Positions 26,056 to 35,726 of a DNA stretch of 64,000 nt are shown here, one piece after another. Position numbers and translations under genes: made by a program. The first letter of the stretch is position 1. Each line of letters starts with the position of its first letter. This stretch comes from Luteibacter sp. (lineage in GTDB: Bacteria > Pseudomonadota > Gammaproteobacteria > Xanthomonadales > Rhodanobacteraceae). The notes below the pieces were generated by a model, which saw only the letters and a list, made by a program, of their open reading frames with translations, was not told the origin of the DNA and made no database searches. The DNA lies in NCBI RefSeq assembly GCF_009912395.1, contig NZ_WNDO01000004.1, forward strand, positions 124,001-188,000, in the 5' to 3' direction.

Positions 26056-26934
26056 ATGAAATGGCCACTCGCCTTCTGCCTATGGGCGATCTCGACCTCC
26101 GTTGGTGCCGTCGTGATCCGCGCCGATGTCGACGACGCCAGGTATCGAGCCCCAGCATCGGTCTTCCCTGCGCTGGCGGACCTCCCCGGTGAAGGGCATG
26201 GCGTCCTGATCGCGCCCCAATGGGTCGTCACCGCAGCTCACGCGGCACCCATGCAAATGGAGGGTATGGAAACGGACGTCTCCATCGGCGGGGTGCCCCG
26301 CAAGGTGAAGCGCGTCGTCGTGCATCCCGGTTACCGGAAGCTGTCCGAGCAAGTGGCCAGCGAAGCGGTGGCATCCGGGGATGTATCTAAGATCTACTCA
26401 GTGCTTGCGTCTTCTGACGACATCGCGCTGATCGAACTGGCTTCCCCTGTGACCGATGTGGCTCCGGTGCCACTCTATCGGGAGGCTCAGGAGGTCGGGA
26501 TGACTGCGGAACTCGTTGGGAAAGGCGCCACGGGCGATGGTGTGAAAGGCAAGGATCCCCAAAGCCCGCATCGCAATGTTCTTCGTCGGGCGTTCAATGT
26601 CATCGTGGGCGCGGACACCCGTTATGTCTGGTATCGCTTCGACGCACCGCCTTCCGCATTGCCGTTGGAGGGCATCACGGGCAGCGGCGACAGCGGTGGT
26701 CCCTTGTTTATCGGGGAGGGGCGTTCCATACAGCTTGTCGGCCTTGCGTCCTGGAGCAAGTACCCACCGGACCATCCGTTCTGGAAGACGTGGGCACCGA
26801 GCCACCCGTTCGTGGAAGGCCTCTACGGTGTCGTCGTGAACGCCGTTCGTGTTTCACGCTATATCTCTTGGATAGAAAGCGTGATGTCTGCGTCAGGGAA
26901 TAGCGCCACTCCGGTTTCATCAAAGCAGGGGTGA
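26056..26934 (+). CDS. Secreted trypsin-like serine protease (S1 family)
   Basis: The ATG at 26056 (GAGGAT upstream) gives 292 residues. A signal peptide covers about residues 1-18. The triad is readable: His62 in VVTAAHAAP, Asp122 in DDIALIEL and Ser213 in GSGDSGGPLF. It acts in the periplasm or outside the cell. No pro-domain or C-terminal targeting domain is obvious. Neighbours are other secreted proteins of unknown role. Confidence 0.9.
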   Translation: MKWPLAFCLWAISTSVGAVVIRADVDDARYRAPASVFPALADLPGEGHGVLIAPQWVVTAAHAAPMQMEGMETDVSIGGVPRKVKRVVVHPGYRKLSEQVASEAVASGDVSKIYSVLASSDDIALIELASPVTDVAPVPLYREAQEVGMTAELVGKGATGDGVKGKDPQSPHRNVLRRAFNVIVGADTRYVWYRFDAPPSALPLEGITGSGDSGGPLFIGEGRSIQLVGLASWSKYPPDHPFWKTWAPSHPFVEGLYGVVVNAVRVSRYISWIESVMSASGNSATPVSSKQG

Positions 26935-27024
26935 CGATCCGCGCTGACATCTATCATTCAGCGCTGCCATGTCGTTGGCGATGGCGTTGAAGCCATAACC
27001 ATACTCAGGAAAGGACGACCCTGC

Positions 27025-27744
27025 ATGAACCGGATGTTTGCACGTTTCGCCGTGACGGCAGTGATGACGGCCATGGTGGCTATCCCGTTGAAAGCCAGGG
27101 CCGAAGATGGTCGGAATACGTCCTTACAGGACATGCTTGCCAAGCCTTGTCCTACGGCGGCGCAGTGGATGAAGATCCGCGAAAAACAGGCTCTTTCCGA
27201 ACGTGAAACGGCACCAGTGGCCAAGCCCCTGGACATGGCGCTGTATGACGAACTGGTGAGGATGAGGGCGGAAGATAGGCGAGTTCGTACGCCTCTTCAG
27301 GAGGGTGGTGAGCACCCGTCCTCTGCAGTGATCCAGGCGGTGATGGATGTCGACAAGCGGAATCTCTCACGATTGCGCGACATAACGGCCCACGGGCTAC
27401 CCACACGCGAGGCCATTGGTAGTGATGGGCAGGCGGCGCTTTTCATCTTGATCCAGCACGCTGACATGGATCCTGCCCTGCAAGCGCGTTTGCTGGCGGA
27501 AAACGAAAAAATGGGGAGCAAGGGCTTTGAGCCAGGCGATGTAGCGATGCTGTCGGACCGGGTCGCGCTACGCCTGGGTAAAGAGCAACCCTATGGTTCG
27601 CAGCTATGGTACGTCAACGGCCACCTTGCGCCAAAGAAGCCTGTCGGCCAGCTTGATGCCGTGGAAAAGCGGAGGCAGTCGGTGAACCTCATGCCTCTTT
27701 CCGATTACATATGCATGATGGAAGTGCTGCAAAAACCGCGCTAA
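27025..27744 (+). CDS. Secreted DUF6624-like protein
   Basis: The 239 residues begin with a signal peptide ending near AKA/ARA (about residue 26). The C-terminal half has the run LPTREAIGSDGQAALFILIQ, then HADMDP and later MLSDRVALRLGKEQPYGSQL, which resemble the DUF6624 family (whose members often share GWP, QHAD and YGTQ motifs). Function is unknown. It follows the protease gene by 90 bases, perhaps in the same transcript. Confidence 0.7.
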   Translation: MNRMFARFAVTAVMTAMVAIPLKARAEDGRNTSLQDMLAKPCPTAAQWMKIREKQALSERETAPVAKPLDMALYDELVRMRAEDRRVRTPLQEGGEHPSSAVIQAVMDVDKRNLSRLRDITAHGLPTREAIGSDGQAALFILIQHADMDPALQARLLAENEKMGSKGFEPGDVAMLSDRVALRLGKEQPYGSQLWYVNGHLAPKKPVGQLDAVEKRRQSVNLMPLSDYICMMEVLQKPR

Positions 27745-27812
27745 AATCAACGGGGACGAGCCCCATGACGTTCCATCGTGAATTGATGGGCTCGATGGGG
27801 ATACATCAAGAC

Positions 27813-28193
27813 CTACGCGAACGGAGCGCAAGGCGTCCCCTGATGGAATCGCATGCGCCAGCCCAAGGTATCCCGCTGCCACAGGGAGCTACGCAACGTG
27901 TGCGATCCCGTGATGCCCTGTGCGTCCGTCCGTACGGATCGATACGTCAGCAATGCCAGACCGTCCGCGAGGAGGCTCAGTTGAAACGCGTCGCCATGGA
28001 TCGCATCCGGCGACGCCTCCCTGGGTAGCGCGTCGAGTACCTGGTCGCGATCGTATGTCAGTCCGGATCGACCGATCTCCCGAAAATCGTCATGCAGCAA
28101 GGCGGCCAGCCGTTGGCGGTCGCCTCGCGTGGACGGTTGATGGAGCTTCGTTTCCAGGGCTACCAGTTCGTCGAGCAGTGCTTTGGTATGCAT
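27813..28193 (-). CDS. DUF4440 (NTF2-like fold) protein
   Basis: The 126-residue soluble protein fits the DUF4440/SnoaL-like cone fold by LVALETKLHQPSTRGDRQRLAALLHDDF (ends quoted: LVALETKLHQ and LAALLHDDF), FREIGRSG and the final WRMRFHQGTP. Members are small ligand-binding or enzymatic proteins of varied role. Stand-alone gene. Confidence 0.8.
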   Translation of the reverse strand: MHTKALLDELVALETKLHQPSTRGDRQRLAALLHDDFREIGRSGLTYDRDQVLDALPREASPDAIHGDAFQLSLLADGLALLTYRSVRTDAQGITGSHTLRSSLWQRDTLGWRMRFHQGTPCAPFA

Positions 28194-28279
28194 CGTGGTT
28201 TGGAGTCGCCGACAAGGTGATGACCACCCTATCGCCGATGCAGGGAAACGCCAAACGATCGAGGCAGCGTAAGCGGCAT

Positions 28280-29767
28280 CTACTTCGCCGAAGCATCCAT
28301 GGCCTTCAGGCGATCGATGGCATGCTGGTTCGAAGGATTAAGCACGAGCGAGCGCTTGTAGTTATCGAGGGCCTTCGCTTTCTCGCCCATGCCTTCGTAC
28401 GCTTCACCCAGGCTATCGAACGCGTTCGCGCTCTTCGGCCATTGCTTCGTGTTGTATACGAACAACGCAATCGCCTGCGTGCTTCGCTTGGCCGATAGCA
28501 GGTTGTAACCCCACTGATTGACGAAGCCTTCCGTGAGATTCAGTTCCGGGTGATCGCGGCGAACGTCCGCGGCCACGGTGTCAACATGCTGGTAATTGTC
28601 CTTCTCCATGGCATCGTGCAACGCCGTGAGCACGGCAGGCATGCCGAAGATGTCCTTGTACGCCGCATCGGCGAGCTGGTGCAGTTTTTCCTGGGCGCTG
28701 CCGGCACGGTTGGCCAGCAAGACGATGCCGTAGCCCTTGTCGGGATACATCTCGATATAGCTGGAAAACCCGAACGCGCCGCCGGAGGTGCGCAGGTGGC
28801 GCTGGCCGTCGATGGTCTTCTCGAAGATCCAGTTGTAGCCGAAGGCAAACTCGTTGGGATTGCCCCAGGTGGCGGTATGGCTCAGCTTCACCGCCGGATC
28901 CGTTGCCTTCAACTGCGCCTGGAGGAACTTCGCCATGTCCGCGCTGCCATAGCGCAGGCCACCGGCCGGCATCACCGCCGGCCCACGTAAGGGGGGCATC
29001 ACCGCATGCTTTTCGTCGTAGCCGGTGGCGATCGTCGCGGCCTGTTCGTCCGTGCCGTGGCCCGTCATGCCGAACGGCTTTTCCACATAGCGCGAGAGCA
29101 GGTTGGCATAGCTGTCCTTGTAGACCCGTTCCAGGATGATGCCGAGCAATTCCGCGGCCACGTTCGAATGACGCGGTTCGACACCGGGCGGACGATCCAG
29201 TTTGACGGCCTTCAGGTCGATCAGCAGTTGGGCAGGGGTGTAATCCTTCAACGAGCCGTAGAAGATGGCTGCCAGCTTTTCCGGTGGCACACCGGCCATG
29301 AGCTTGCTCACATCGGGCAGGTTGTCGGGTAGGGCGGAAGTGGTGTTCGCCAGTTGCGCGATAGTGACCGGCTTGCCACCGAAGGCTAGCTGAGGATAGT
29401 CGGGCGGTAGATAGGTGCGGATATCGGCGTTGGGATCGATCTTTCCCTCGACCACCGCGTGCGCAAGGATCAGCGACGTGAACGTCTTCGTGATGGAGGC
29501 GATCTCGTAGACGGTGCGTTCCGTGGCGGCCTTATGCGCACCGCGTACCGTGCTGCCGAAGTTGTAGACGTGCGTCTGTCCGTCCCTGACGACCGCGATG
29601 GACAGGCTGTCCGTGAGGTCGGCATCCACCATCTGCGAGCCCAGCTTCTGGAACACCGCATCCATGGTCGCCGTGCTCGCGACAGGGCGTGGCGTTTCCG
29701 TCGCGTGTGTCGGCGTGGTGCCGAATGAAAGCGCGGCGATGCACGCCACGATGGCCAGATGCTTCAT
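28280..29767 (-). CDS. Periplasmic serine hydrolase (beta-lactamase-fold) with C-terminal TPR-like region
   Basis: The ATG at 29767, after GGGGGAGA, gives 495 residues. A signal peptide ends near residue 22 (THA). The SxxK motif is Ser91-Ile-Thr-Lys94 (ASITKTFTSL). The second motif, usually YxN, reads His200-Ser-Asn202 (PRHSNVAAELLG), so the general-base Tyr is replaced by His. The last 110 residues, with NAFDSLGEAYEGMGEKAKAL and NPSNQHAIDRLKAM, look like tetratricopeptide repeats. It may be a peptidase or esterase of class-C type. A longer upstream frame crosses the Fur-box region and is not real coding. Confidence 0.88.
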   Translation of the reverse strand: MKHLAIVACIAALSFGTTPTHATETPRPVASTATMDAVFQKLGSQMVDADLTDSLSIAVVRDGQTHVYNFGSTVRGAHKAATERTVYEIASITKTFTSLILAHAVVEGKIDPNADIRTYLPPDYPQLAFGGKPVTIAQLANTTSALPDNLPDVSKLMAGVPPEKLAAIFYGSLKDYTPAQLLIDLKAVKLDRPPGVEPRHSNVAAELLGIILERVYKDSYANLLSRYVEKPFGMTGHGTDEQAATIATGYDEKHAVMPPLRGPAVMPAGGLRYGSADMAKFLQAQLKATDPAVKLSHTATWGNPNEFAFGYNWIFEKTIDGQRHLRTSGGAFGFSSYIEMYPDKGYGIVLLANRAGSAQEKLHQLADAAYKDIFGMPAVLTALHDAMEKDNYQHVDTVAADVRRDHPELNLTEGFVNQWGYNLLSAKRSTQAIALFVYNTKQWPKSANAFDSLGEAYEGMGEKAKALDNYKRSLVLNPSNQHAIDRLKAMDASAK

Positions 29768-29871
29768 GGTCTCCCCCTTCCTGATCCCTTGGTGGTCCCG
29801 ATGCTGGAGGGGCGGCCAGCCGGGAGCGACTGCCGGAAGTAACGCGATGGACAGGGGGATCTCACTAGCTA

Positions 29872-29890
29872 AATGCGACTGACTCGCATT
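29872..29890. promoter_or_regulatory. Fur box upstream of the FecI sigma gene
   Basis: AATGCGA (29872-29878) and TCGCATT (29884-29890) form a perfect inverted repeat with a 5-base gap, 19 bp in all, matching the Fur-box form of gammaproteobacteria. It lies about 45 bases before the sigma gene and 105 bases before the divergent serine hydrolase gene. Iron repression of the uptake locus follows naturally. Confidence 0.75.
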
Positions 29891-29932
29891 ATCATGCGAG
29901 CCTATCGGCTTCGCCCTGTCACATCCCGCTTC

Positions 29933-30430
29933 ATGTCCAACGCGTCCACCCTCACCGATCTTCTTCAACAGGAGCGGCCCGCCCTGCTGCGGCTGGCCCA
30001 TCGCATCCTGGGCACCGAGGGTGCGGCGGAGGACGTGATCCAGTCGATGTGGTTCAAGGCGCGCGGCGTGGACGAGGCGCAAACCATCGCCAATCCCAGG
30101 GCCTACCTCTATCGCCTGGCGACCAACCTCGCCACGGACTATGGACGTGAGCGAACCCGCCGAGCGCGATTGCTGGCGGATCATTACCTGTGGGGGCCGG
30201 AAGAGGCGGTGTCTGCGGAAGAGCAGGCCATGGCCCAGGACGAACTGCGCCGGGTCCTCGATGCCGTGGGTCATCTGCCCGAACTGACGCGCAGCATCTT
30301 TCGGTTACATCGCCTGCAAGGGCTGACGCAGAGCGAGGTCGCCCGTCGCCAGGGCGTTTCCGTCACCACGGTGGAGAACCACGTGCGGGGTGCCTTGCAG
30401 CGCCTGGCCTGGATTCGCCAGGGGCGATAG
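29933..30430 (+). CDS. FecI-type ECF sigma factor
   Basis: The ATG at 29933 gives 165 residues. Region 2 covers ERPALLRLAHRILGTEGAAEDVIQS (ends quoted: ERPALLRLAH and AAEDVIQS) to YLYRLATNLATDYGRE, and region 4 holds LPELTRSIFRLHRLQGLTQS and VSVTTVENHVRGAL. The FecI group controls TonB receptors through FecR. It lies directly behind a Fur box and is followed by fecR and the receptor. Confidence 0.92.
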   Translation: MSNASTLTDLLQQERPALLRLAHRILGTEGAAEDVIQSMWFKARGVDEAQTIANPRAYLYRLATNLATDYGRERTRRARLLADHYLWGPEEAVSAEEQAMAQDELRRVLDAVGHLPELTRSIFRLHRLQGLTQSEVARRQGVSVTTVENHVRGALQRLAWIRQGR

Positions 30431-30448
30431 GCACACGGTCTGGGGGAA

Positions 30449-31471
30449 ATGGCTTCGCCATACGTCTATGATCCAAAGGCCGTGTCGTGGCCTGTCCCTT
30501 CCGACCGCCAGCCCATGAGCCCGCCGACCTCGTTCCAGGATCCGCCACCCTCGATACCCAGCGACGATGTCGCCGACGAGGCGCGCACGTGGATCGCGTG
30601 GCTGGCGTCGGATCGCGTGGATGAAGCAGGCATGGATACCTTCGAGCGCTGGCTGGCGGAGCCAGCACACCGTCGTGCGTTCGAGCACGAACGCGTGCTC
30701 TGGCGTAGTTTTGGTCCGAAGCCCTCGGCGGCCGTATCGCCTCGTCGAGGCCGATCGCGTCGGCGCTTTGTCGCCCTTGCCGCCGTGGCGATGTTGGCGG
30801 CGTGGTTCATGGCGCCTTCGGTAGCGCTGCGCGTACGCGCCGACTATCGCAGTGGCCATGCCGTCGAATCGATCACTTTGTCCGACGGAAGCCGGGCTGT
30901 GCTCGATGCGGACAGCGCGATCGCGGTGCACTATGATGAAGGCCGTCGCCGCGTGTCGTTGCTCGAAGAGCGGGCCTGGTTCGACGTGGCCCCGGATGCG
31001 CGGCGACGTTTCAGCGTGGACGCCGATGGCGGTATCGTCGAGGACATCTCCACGATCTTCACCGTTGCCCGCGAGCCGGATCACGTCGAGGCCGTAGTGG
31101 CACAAGGGCGTGTGCGCGTCGCCACGAACGGCGACGACTGGACGTATCTGGCGATGGGACAGGGTGTGCGCTTTGGCGCAGGGCAGGCAATCCAGCGCTT
31201 GCCGGATGTGCCGGCGGATCGTGTTGGCGCATGGCGGCAGGGCGAATTACTGCTCGATGATATGGATGTCGCCAGCGCGATCGATCGTATCGGCCGCTAC
31301 CGGCCGGGCCGAATCATCGTGCGCGGCGACCTCTCGGCACTGCCACCCGTCAATGCCGCCTTTCGCATCGACCAGCCCGAACGCGCGCTCGACACGCTGG
31401 CCGCCAGCGCGGGGCTGAGCGTGACGCGGCTGCCCTTCGGCATCGCCATCGTCGGTAAGGCGGCACGCTGA
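30449..31471 (+). CDS. FecR-type anti-sigma/transmembrane sensor
   Basis: The 340 residues show the FecR order: cytoplasmic N-terminal DUF4880-like part (DEARTWIAWLASDRVDEAG, FERWLAEPAHRRAFE), one membrane helix near residues 107-125 and a periplasmic FecR domain (ITLSDGSRAVLDADSAIAVHY, RVSLLEERAWFDVA). It relays the receptor's occupied state to FecI. The ATG at 30449 is used; a second ATG at 30515 would trim 22 residues. The C-terminal end has the STN-like DUF4974 region (FRIDQPERALDTLAASAGL). Confidence 0.92.
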   Translation: MASPYVYDPKAVSWPVPSDRQPMSPPTSFQDPPPSIPSDDVADEARTWIAWLASDRVDEAGMDTFERWLAEPAHRRAFEHERVLWRSFGPKPSAAVSPRRGRSRRRFVALAAVAMLAAWFMAPSVALRVRADYRSGHAVESITLSDGSRAVLDADSAIAVHYDEGRRRVSLLEERAWFDVAPDARRRFSVDADGGIVEDISTIFTVAREPDHVEAVVAQGRVRVATNGDDWTYLAMGQGVRFGAGQAIQRLPDVPADRVGAWRQGELLLDDMDVASAIDRIGRYRPGRIIVRGDLSALPPVNAAFRIDQPERALDTLAASAGLSVTRLPFGIAIVGKAAR

Positions 31472-31604
31472 GCGTTTCTTGATATTGCCCTTGGGGGAAT
31501 CCGTTTCCCGTTCGTCTTAGGCATCGAAGGTACCCGCCGCCGCCAGTGCTTTCGACGTGCCCGCGTGCCGCGCGGGTGGTGCCGTTCCTTCGCCAGGGTT
31601 CCCC

Positions 31605-34514
31605 ATGCCTACTCCGCTTCGTTCGGACCGTTCGCCGTGTCCGTCCCGTCTTTGTCTTGCGCTGGCCGCTGTGCTCGCCAGCGTCTCGTTCCCCGTCCTT
31701 GCCGATGTCGCGCCGTCGAGCGTCGCCGCCGCCCGCCACTTCGACATTCCCGCCCAGCCGCTTGCCGAAGCGTTGCGCGGCTGGATGCGTCAGTCCGGGC
31801 AACAGGTGGCGTATCCGGCCGCGTTGGCCGACGGCGTCACGTCGCATGCCGTCAGCGGTGATCTCGATGCGCAGGCGGCGCTCACCCGTCTTCTCCAGGG
31901 CAGCGGCCTGACCGTGCGTCGCGTCGCCGATGATGCCGTGACGCTGGAGAAGATCGACGGCAAGCAGGATGGCAAAGGCGCCATCGTCACCGATACGCTG
32001 AGCGTCTCCGGTAGCCACGCGGGCCTCGACGGCACCGATGGGGATCGCAGCATGGCGCCGTATCGCGAAAGCGGCTCCAGTGCCTTCATCGACCACACCA
32101 CCATCGAGCGCTTCCGCGGCACCTCCACCGCCGATATCGTCAAGGGCGTGGCCGGTGTCACCGCAGGCGATCCGCGCGTGGGCAACGCGCTGGACGTGAA
32201 CATCCGTGGCATCCAGGGCCAGGGTCGCGTGCCGGTGATCATCGATGGCGGCCAGTCCACGATGGATACCTATCGCGGTTACGCGGGCCAGTCGCAGCGT
32301 ACCTACCTCGACCCGGATCTCATCTCCAACGTCACCATCACCAAGGGGCCGAGTCTCCAGGCCAACGCCTCCGGCGGTATCGGCGGTGTCGTGGAGATGG
32401 AGACCCTGAAGGTCGACGACATACTGCGCGAAGGCCGCGACATGGGCGTGCGCGTGCGCACCGGCCTGGCCAACAACAGCGCGAACAATCTTCCTGCGTA
32501 CAGCGCGATGCCGCGCACGGACCGCAACGCCACCGGCAACCAGTTCGCGAACATCGCCCTTGCCGGGCGTTGGGATCGTTTCGACCTGCTCGCCGCGTAC
32601 GCCTGGCGCGATACCGGCAACTATTTCTCGGGCAAGCACGGCTACGACGACTTCCCGCAGAAGCCGCGTACGCTCGCCACACTGAATCCGCCACGGACGG
32701 AAGTGTTCAACACCTCGTCGCGCTCGGAATCCACGCTGCTCAAGGGCACCTGGCGCATCGACGATCAGCAGACGCTGGAAGCGGGCTATCGCCACTACAA
32801 GGGCTCGGCCGGCGAAATCATGGCCTCGCAGATCACCCGTGTGAATCGTGATCGCGTGCCGCAGTGGGACCCGGGCCATATCGACATGGACAGCTACAAC
32901 CTGCGCTATCGCTTCAAGCCGGACAGCCCGCTGGTCGACCTTCGCGCAAACCTCTGGTACACCGACGCCGACAGCCTGATGTACAACGGCCTTACGGGCA
33001 TCACGCCGTGGTACTTCAACCGGCGTACGGAGTGGTACGACGGCCCCACGTTCAACACCGACCCAGGCTACAAGGACGCGTATCGCAACGCGCAGCACCA
33101 GCGCCGCTTCGGCCTGGATGTGACCAATACCTCGCTCGTGGAGTCCGGCGTGGGTCGCTTCACTTTTGACTATGGTCTGTCCTACACCAAGGAAGACGTG
33201 GGGCCGGGCGAGAACTCGCCGATCCTGCAGGATGACCTGGTCAACAATCGTTTCCTGCGCAACGCCTATCGCAAGGAATACAGCGCCGTCGCGTCCGTGA
33301 AATGGCAGCCCGATGATCACTGGGAATTCCTGGTGGGTGGGCGCTGGAACCAGGTGGACGTGCACGACCGCAATAGCCTGGCCACCCCCGACAAGGAAGA
33401 AGTGATCGGCAAGTATCGCTATACCGAGCTGCTGAGCGGCGATCCGTCGAAGCCGCTGCGTGGCAAGCGCATCGCCTTGCTGAACTGGTATCCGGACGCC
33501 AACGGCAACTTCACCGAGGAGTCGCTGCGTGCGTCGCCCTACAAGAAGGGTACCGTGGGCGATATCGCTGGCTGGAACTTCTACAGCGCCGGCAAGCCGC
33601 AGGATCTGAGCGTGCCGGTTAGCTGGACCTGGTCGGATCGCATCCATCGTCGCGATAACGCGTTCACGCCCACGGCGAGCGCTACGTATCATTTCGACGC
33701 CGATTCGCTGGTGTATGTGAAGTATGCCGAGGGCGTGAAGCTGCCCAGCCTGTTCGAGACCACGCTGGGCTTGTTCACGGCGGCCAAGCCCACGGGTGAG
33801 CTGAAACCCGAGCATGCCCATAGCTGGGAAATCGGTGCGAGCACGGTCAAGCACGACCTCTTCACTGGCGGCGACCGCATGGCGCTCAAGCTGGCCTACT
33901 TCAACACGCGCATCGACGACCTCATCACCCGCGACTACCGCACGCTGTCGGCGGGCCTGATCCGCAATGTCGATCGCTTCAAGGTCTCGGGCCTCGAGTT
34001 CCAGTCGAACTACGACAGCGGCCGCATCTTTGCCGACCTGTCCGCGCATTACTACTTCAAGGCCAAGACCTGTGCGCCGGATATCGCCGCCGAACGCCGC
34101 GCCTATGGCGTGAAGTGGAAGATCGACGAACTCACCACCACGCCCAACTGCGTGGATGGCGGTTTCGAGGGTTCGTACAGCAACACGCAGAATCCGCCAC
34201 GCTACAACGTCAACCTGACCCTGGGTTCGCGCTGGTTCGACGAACGCCTGACCTTTGGTACCCGTGTGATCCACAACGCCGGTCCGATCAGCAAGCTGGA
34301 CAAGGAGTGGAACGTCGGCCTGTCGGCCATCCAGCAGTTGTACCGCTCGGCGACCATCGTCGACCTGTTCGCCAGCTATGCGGTGAACGACCAGTTCGCG
34401 GTGGACGTGAACCTGGATAACGCGACGGACCGGTACTACCTCGATCCGCTGGCGCTGGGCGTGATGCCGGCACCCGGTCGCACCGCGCGACTGGCGGTGA
34501 CCTGGCGTTACTAA
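31605..34514 (+). CDS. TonB-dependent receptor with STN signalling domain, probable heme receptor
   Basis: The ATG at 31605 gives 969 residues. Signal peptide about 1-34 (FPVLADVA); STN domain about 45-115 (HFDIPAQPLAEALRGW); plug from about 160 (VKGVAGVTAGDPRVGNALDV, IRGIQGQGRVPVIIDG, GPSLQANASGGIGGVVEMET) and a 22-strand barrel ending in Tyr (VTWRY), the usual outer-membrane C-terminus. Plug features resemble the heme/hemoglobin receptor group. The STN domain and upstream FecI-FecR mean that ligand binding should switch on this gene. An own ExbB-ExbD-TonB set follows. Confidence 0.92.
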   Translation: MPTPLRSDRSPCPSRLCLALAAVLASVSFPVLADVAPSSVAAARHFDIPAQPLAEALRGWMRQSGQQVAYPAALADGVTSHAVSGDLDAQAALTRLLQGSGLTVRRVADDAVTLEKIDGKQDGKGAIVTDTLSVSGSHAGLDGTDGDRSMAPYRESGSSAFIDHTTIERFRGTSTADIVKGVAGVTAGDPRVGNALDVNIRGIQGQGRVPVIIDGGQSTMDTYRGYAGQSQRTYLDPDLISNVTITKGPSLQANASGGIGGVVEMETLKVDDILREGRDMGVRVRTGLANNSANNLPAYSAMPRTDRNATGNQFANIALAGRWDRFDLLAAYAWRDTGNYFSGKHGYDDFPQKPRTLATLNPPRTEVFNTSSRSESTLLKGTWRIDDQQTLEAGYRHYKGSAGEIMASQITRVNRDRVPQWDPGHIDMDSYNLRYRFKPDSPLVDLRANLWYTDADSLMYNGLTGITPWYFNRRTEWYDGPTFNTDPGYKDAYRNAQHQRRFGLDVTNTSLVESGVGRFTFDYGLSYTKEDVGPGENSPILQDDLVNNRFLRNAYRKEYSAVASVKWQPDDHWEFLVGGRWNQVDVHDRNSLATPDKEEVIGKYRYTELLSGDPSKPLRGKRIALLNWYPDANGNFTEESLRASPYKKGTVGDIAGWNFYSAGKPQDLSVPVSWTWSDRIHRRDNAFTPTASATYHFDADSLVYVKYAEGVKLPSLFETTLGLFTAAKPTGELKPEHAHSWEIGASTVKHDLFTGGDRMALKLAYFNTRIDDLITRDYRTLSAGLIRNVDRFKVSGLEFQSNYDSGRIFADLSAHYYFKAKTCAPDIAAERRAYGVKWKIDELTTTPNCVDGGFEGSYSNTQNPPRYNVNLTLGSRWFDERLTFGTRVIHNAGPISKLDKEWNVGLSAIQQLYRSATIVDLFASYAVNDQFAVDVNLDNATDRYYLDPLALGVMPAPGRTARLAVTWRY

Positions 34515-34520
34515 ACCGAA

Positions 34521-34551
34521 GCGAGGGCGTCGCCTGGTGCGACGCCCTCGC
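34521..34551 (+). terminator. 13-bp perfect hairpin between receptor and exbB
   Basis: GCGAGGGCGTCGC pairs with GCGACGCCCTCGC around CTGGT, just after the receptor stop. There is no T-run, so it more likely protects the receptor mRNA or reduces read-through into exbB than ends transcription fully. Confidence 0.5.
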
Positions 34552-34581
34552 CATGTAAGCGTTCTCCTTTCACAAGGAACT

Positions 34582-35301
34582 ATGACGATGCAACATCCCG
34601 AAGTCATCGCAGCGGACCTGACACCCTGGGGCATGTATCTTTCCGCCGACCTCGTCGTGAAGATCGTGATGATCGTGCTGGCCGTGGCGTCCATTGCCAC
34701 GTGGACCGTGCTGGTGGCGAAGTCCTGGGAGTTGTCGCGAGCCGCGCGGCAGCTGCGTCAGGCCCGCGCCTTCCTGCTCGATACGCCCAGTCTTCCCGTG
34801 GCGCAGGCGCCGGTCGGGGCCGGCGTGACCCGGGAGCTGGTGGAGGCCGCGCAAGGCGAATTGACTCTGTCGCACGACGTGACCGAGCGCGAAGGCATCA
34901 AGGAGCGCGTGGCCTCACGGCTGGAGCGCATCGAGCTGGCCCATGCGCGCGAGCAACGCAGCGGCGTGGGCGTCTTGGCGAGCATTGGTGCCGTGGGACC
35001 GTTCGTCGGACTGTTCGGCACGGTCTGGGGCATCATGAATAGCTTCGTCGGCATCGCGGGTGCAAACACCACGAATCTCGCGGTGGTGGCGCCGGGTATC
35101 GCGGAGGCCTTGCTCGCGACCGCGCTCGGTCTGGTGGCCGCGATTCCCGCCGTGCTGGTGCATAACCACATCACCCGCACGCTTGCGGGCGTGCGCCTCC
35201 TGGTGGGCGACGTGTCGGCGGCGGTGCAGCAGCTGGTATCACGCGACCTTGACCGCCGTACCGTGCGGCCATCGGTCACCCCCTTGCGTATGGCGCATTG
35301 A
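34582..35301 (+). CDS. exbB: ExbB-type proton channel subunit
   Basis: The ATG at 34582 (AAGGAAC upstream) gives 239 residues with three membrane helices: about 18-40, a second in GVLASIGAVGPFVGLFGTVW (about 130-150) and a third in ALLATALGLVAAIPAVLVHN. The second and third carry the conserved MotA/ExbB residues. It energises TonB together with ExbD. exbD follows at once. Confidence 0.94.
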   Translation: MTMQHPEVIAADLTPWGMYLSADLVVKIVMIVLAVASIATWTVLVAKSWELSRAARQLRQARAFLLDTPSLPVAQAPVGAGVTRELVEAAQGELTLSHDVTEREGIKERVASRLERIELAHAREQRSGVGVLASIGAVGPFVGLFGTVWGIMNSFVGIAGANTTNLAVVAPGIAEALLATALGLVAAIPAVLVHNHITRTLAGVRLLVGDVSAAVQQLVSRDLDRRTVRPSVTPLRMAH

Positions 35302-35303
35302 GC

Positions 35304-35726
35304 ATGGCGATCAGGACTGCACGCCATGACGATGCGCCGGAAGAACAGCATGGCATCAATGTCACGCCGTTCATCGACGTCATGCTCGTGCTGCTCATCA
35401 TCTTCATGATCGCCGCGCCGATGGCGACCGTCTCGGTCCCCGTGCAGTTGCCGGCCAGCCAGGCGAAGACGACTCCGGACGAGCGGTCGCCGGTATTCGT
35501 GACCCTCCAGGACGACCTGTCGCTGCGTGTCGGCGAGTCGACGGTGTCGCGGGATGGCCTGAAGGCGGCGTTGCAGGAGGCGACGGCCGGCGATCCGGAA
35601 CAACGGATCTATCTGCGCGCGGACCGGAAGGTGCCCTACGGCGACCTGATGAGCGCGCTCGACGCGCTGCGCGACGCGGGCTACCTCAAGGTCGCGTTGG
35701 TCGGCATGGAGGGGCCGCTTCCATGA
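35304..35726 (+). CDS. exbD: ExbD-type proton channel subunit
   Basis: The ATG at 35304 gives 140 residues; a TTG two codons earlier is also in frame. The single membrane helix begins with INVTPFIDVMLVLLIIFMI, whose Asp is the proton-carrying residue of ExbD/TolR. The periplasmic domain follows. Overlaps tonB by four bases (ATGA). Confidence 0.94.
   Translation: MAIRTARHDDAPEEQHGINVTPFIDVMLVLLIIFMIAAPMATVSVPVQLPASQAKTTPDERSPVFVTLQDDLSLRVGESTVSRDGLKAALQEATAGDPEQRIYLRADRKVPYGDLMSALDALRDAGYLKVALVGMEGPLP

Noticed and set aside
25922-26059. 45-codon frame overlapping the protease start (ATGA)
   Set aside because: Ribosome-like site and coupling are suggestive, but the product has no pattern and I could not compare relatives.
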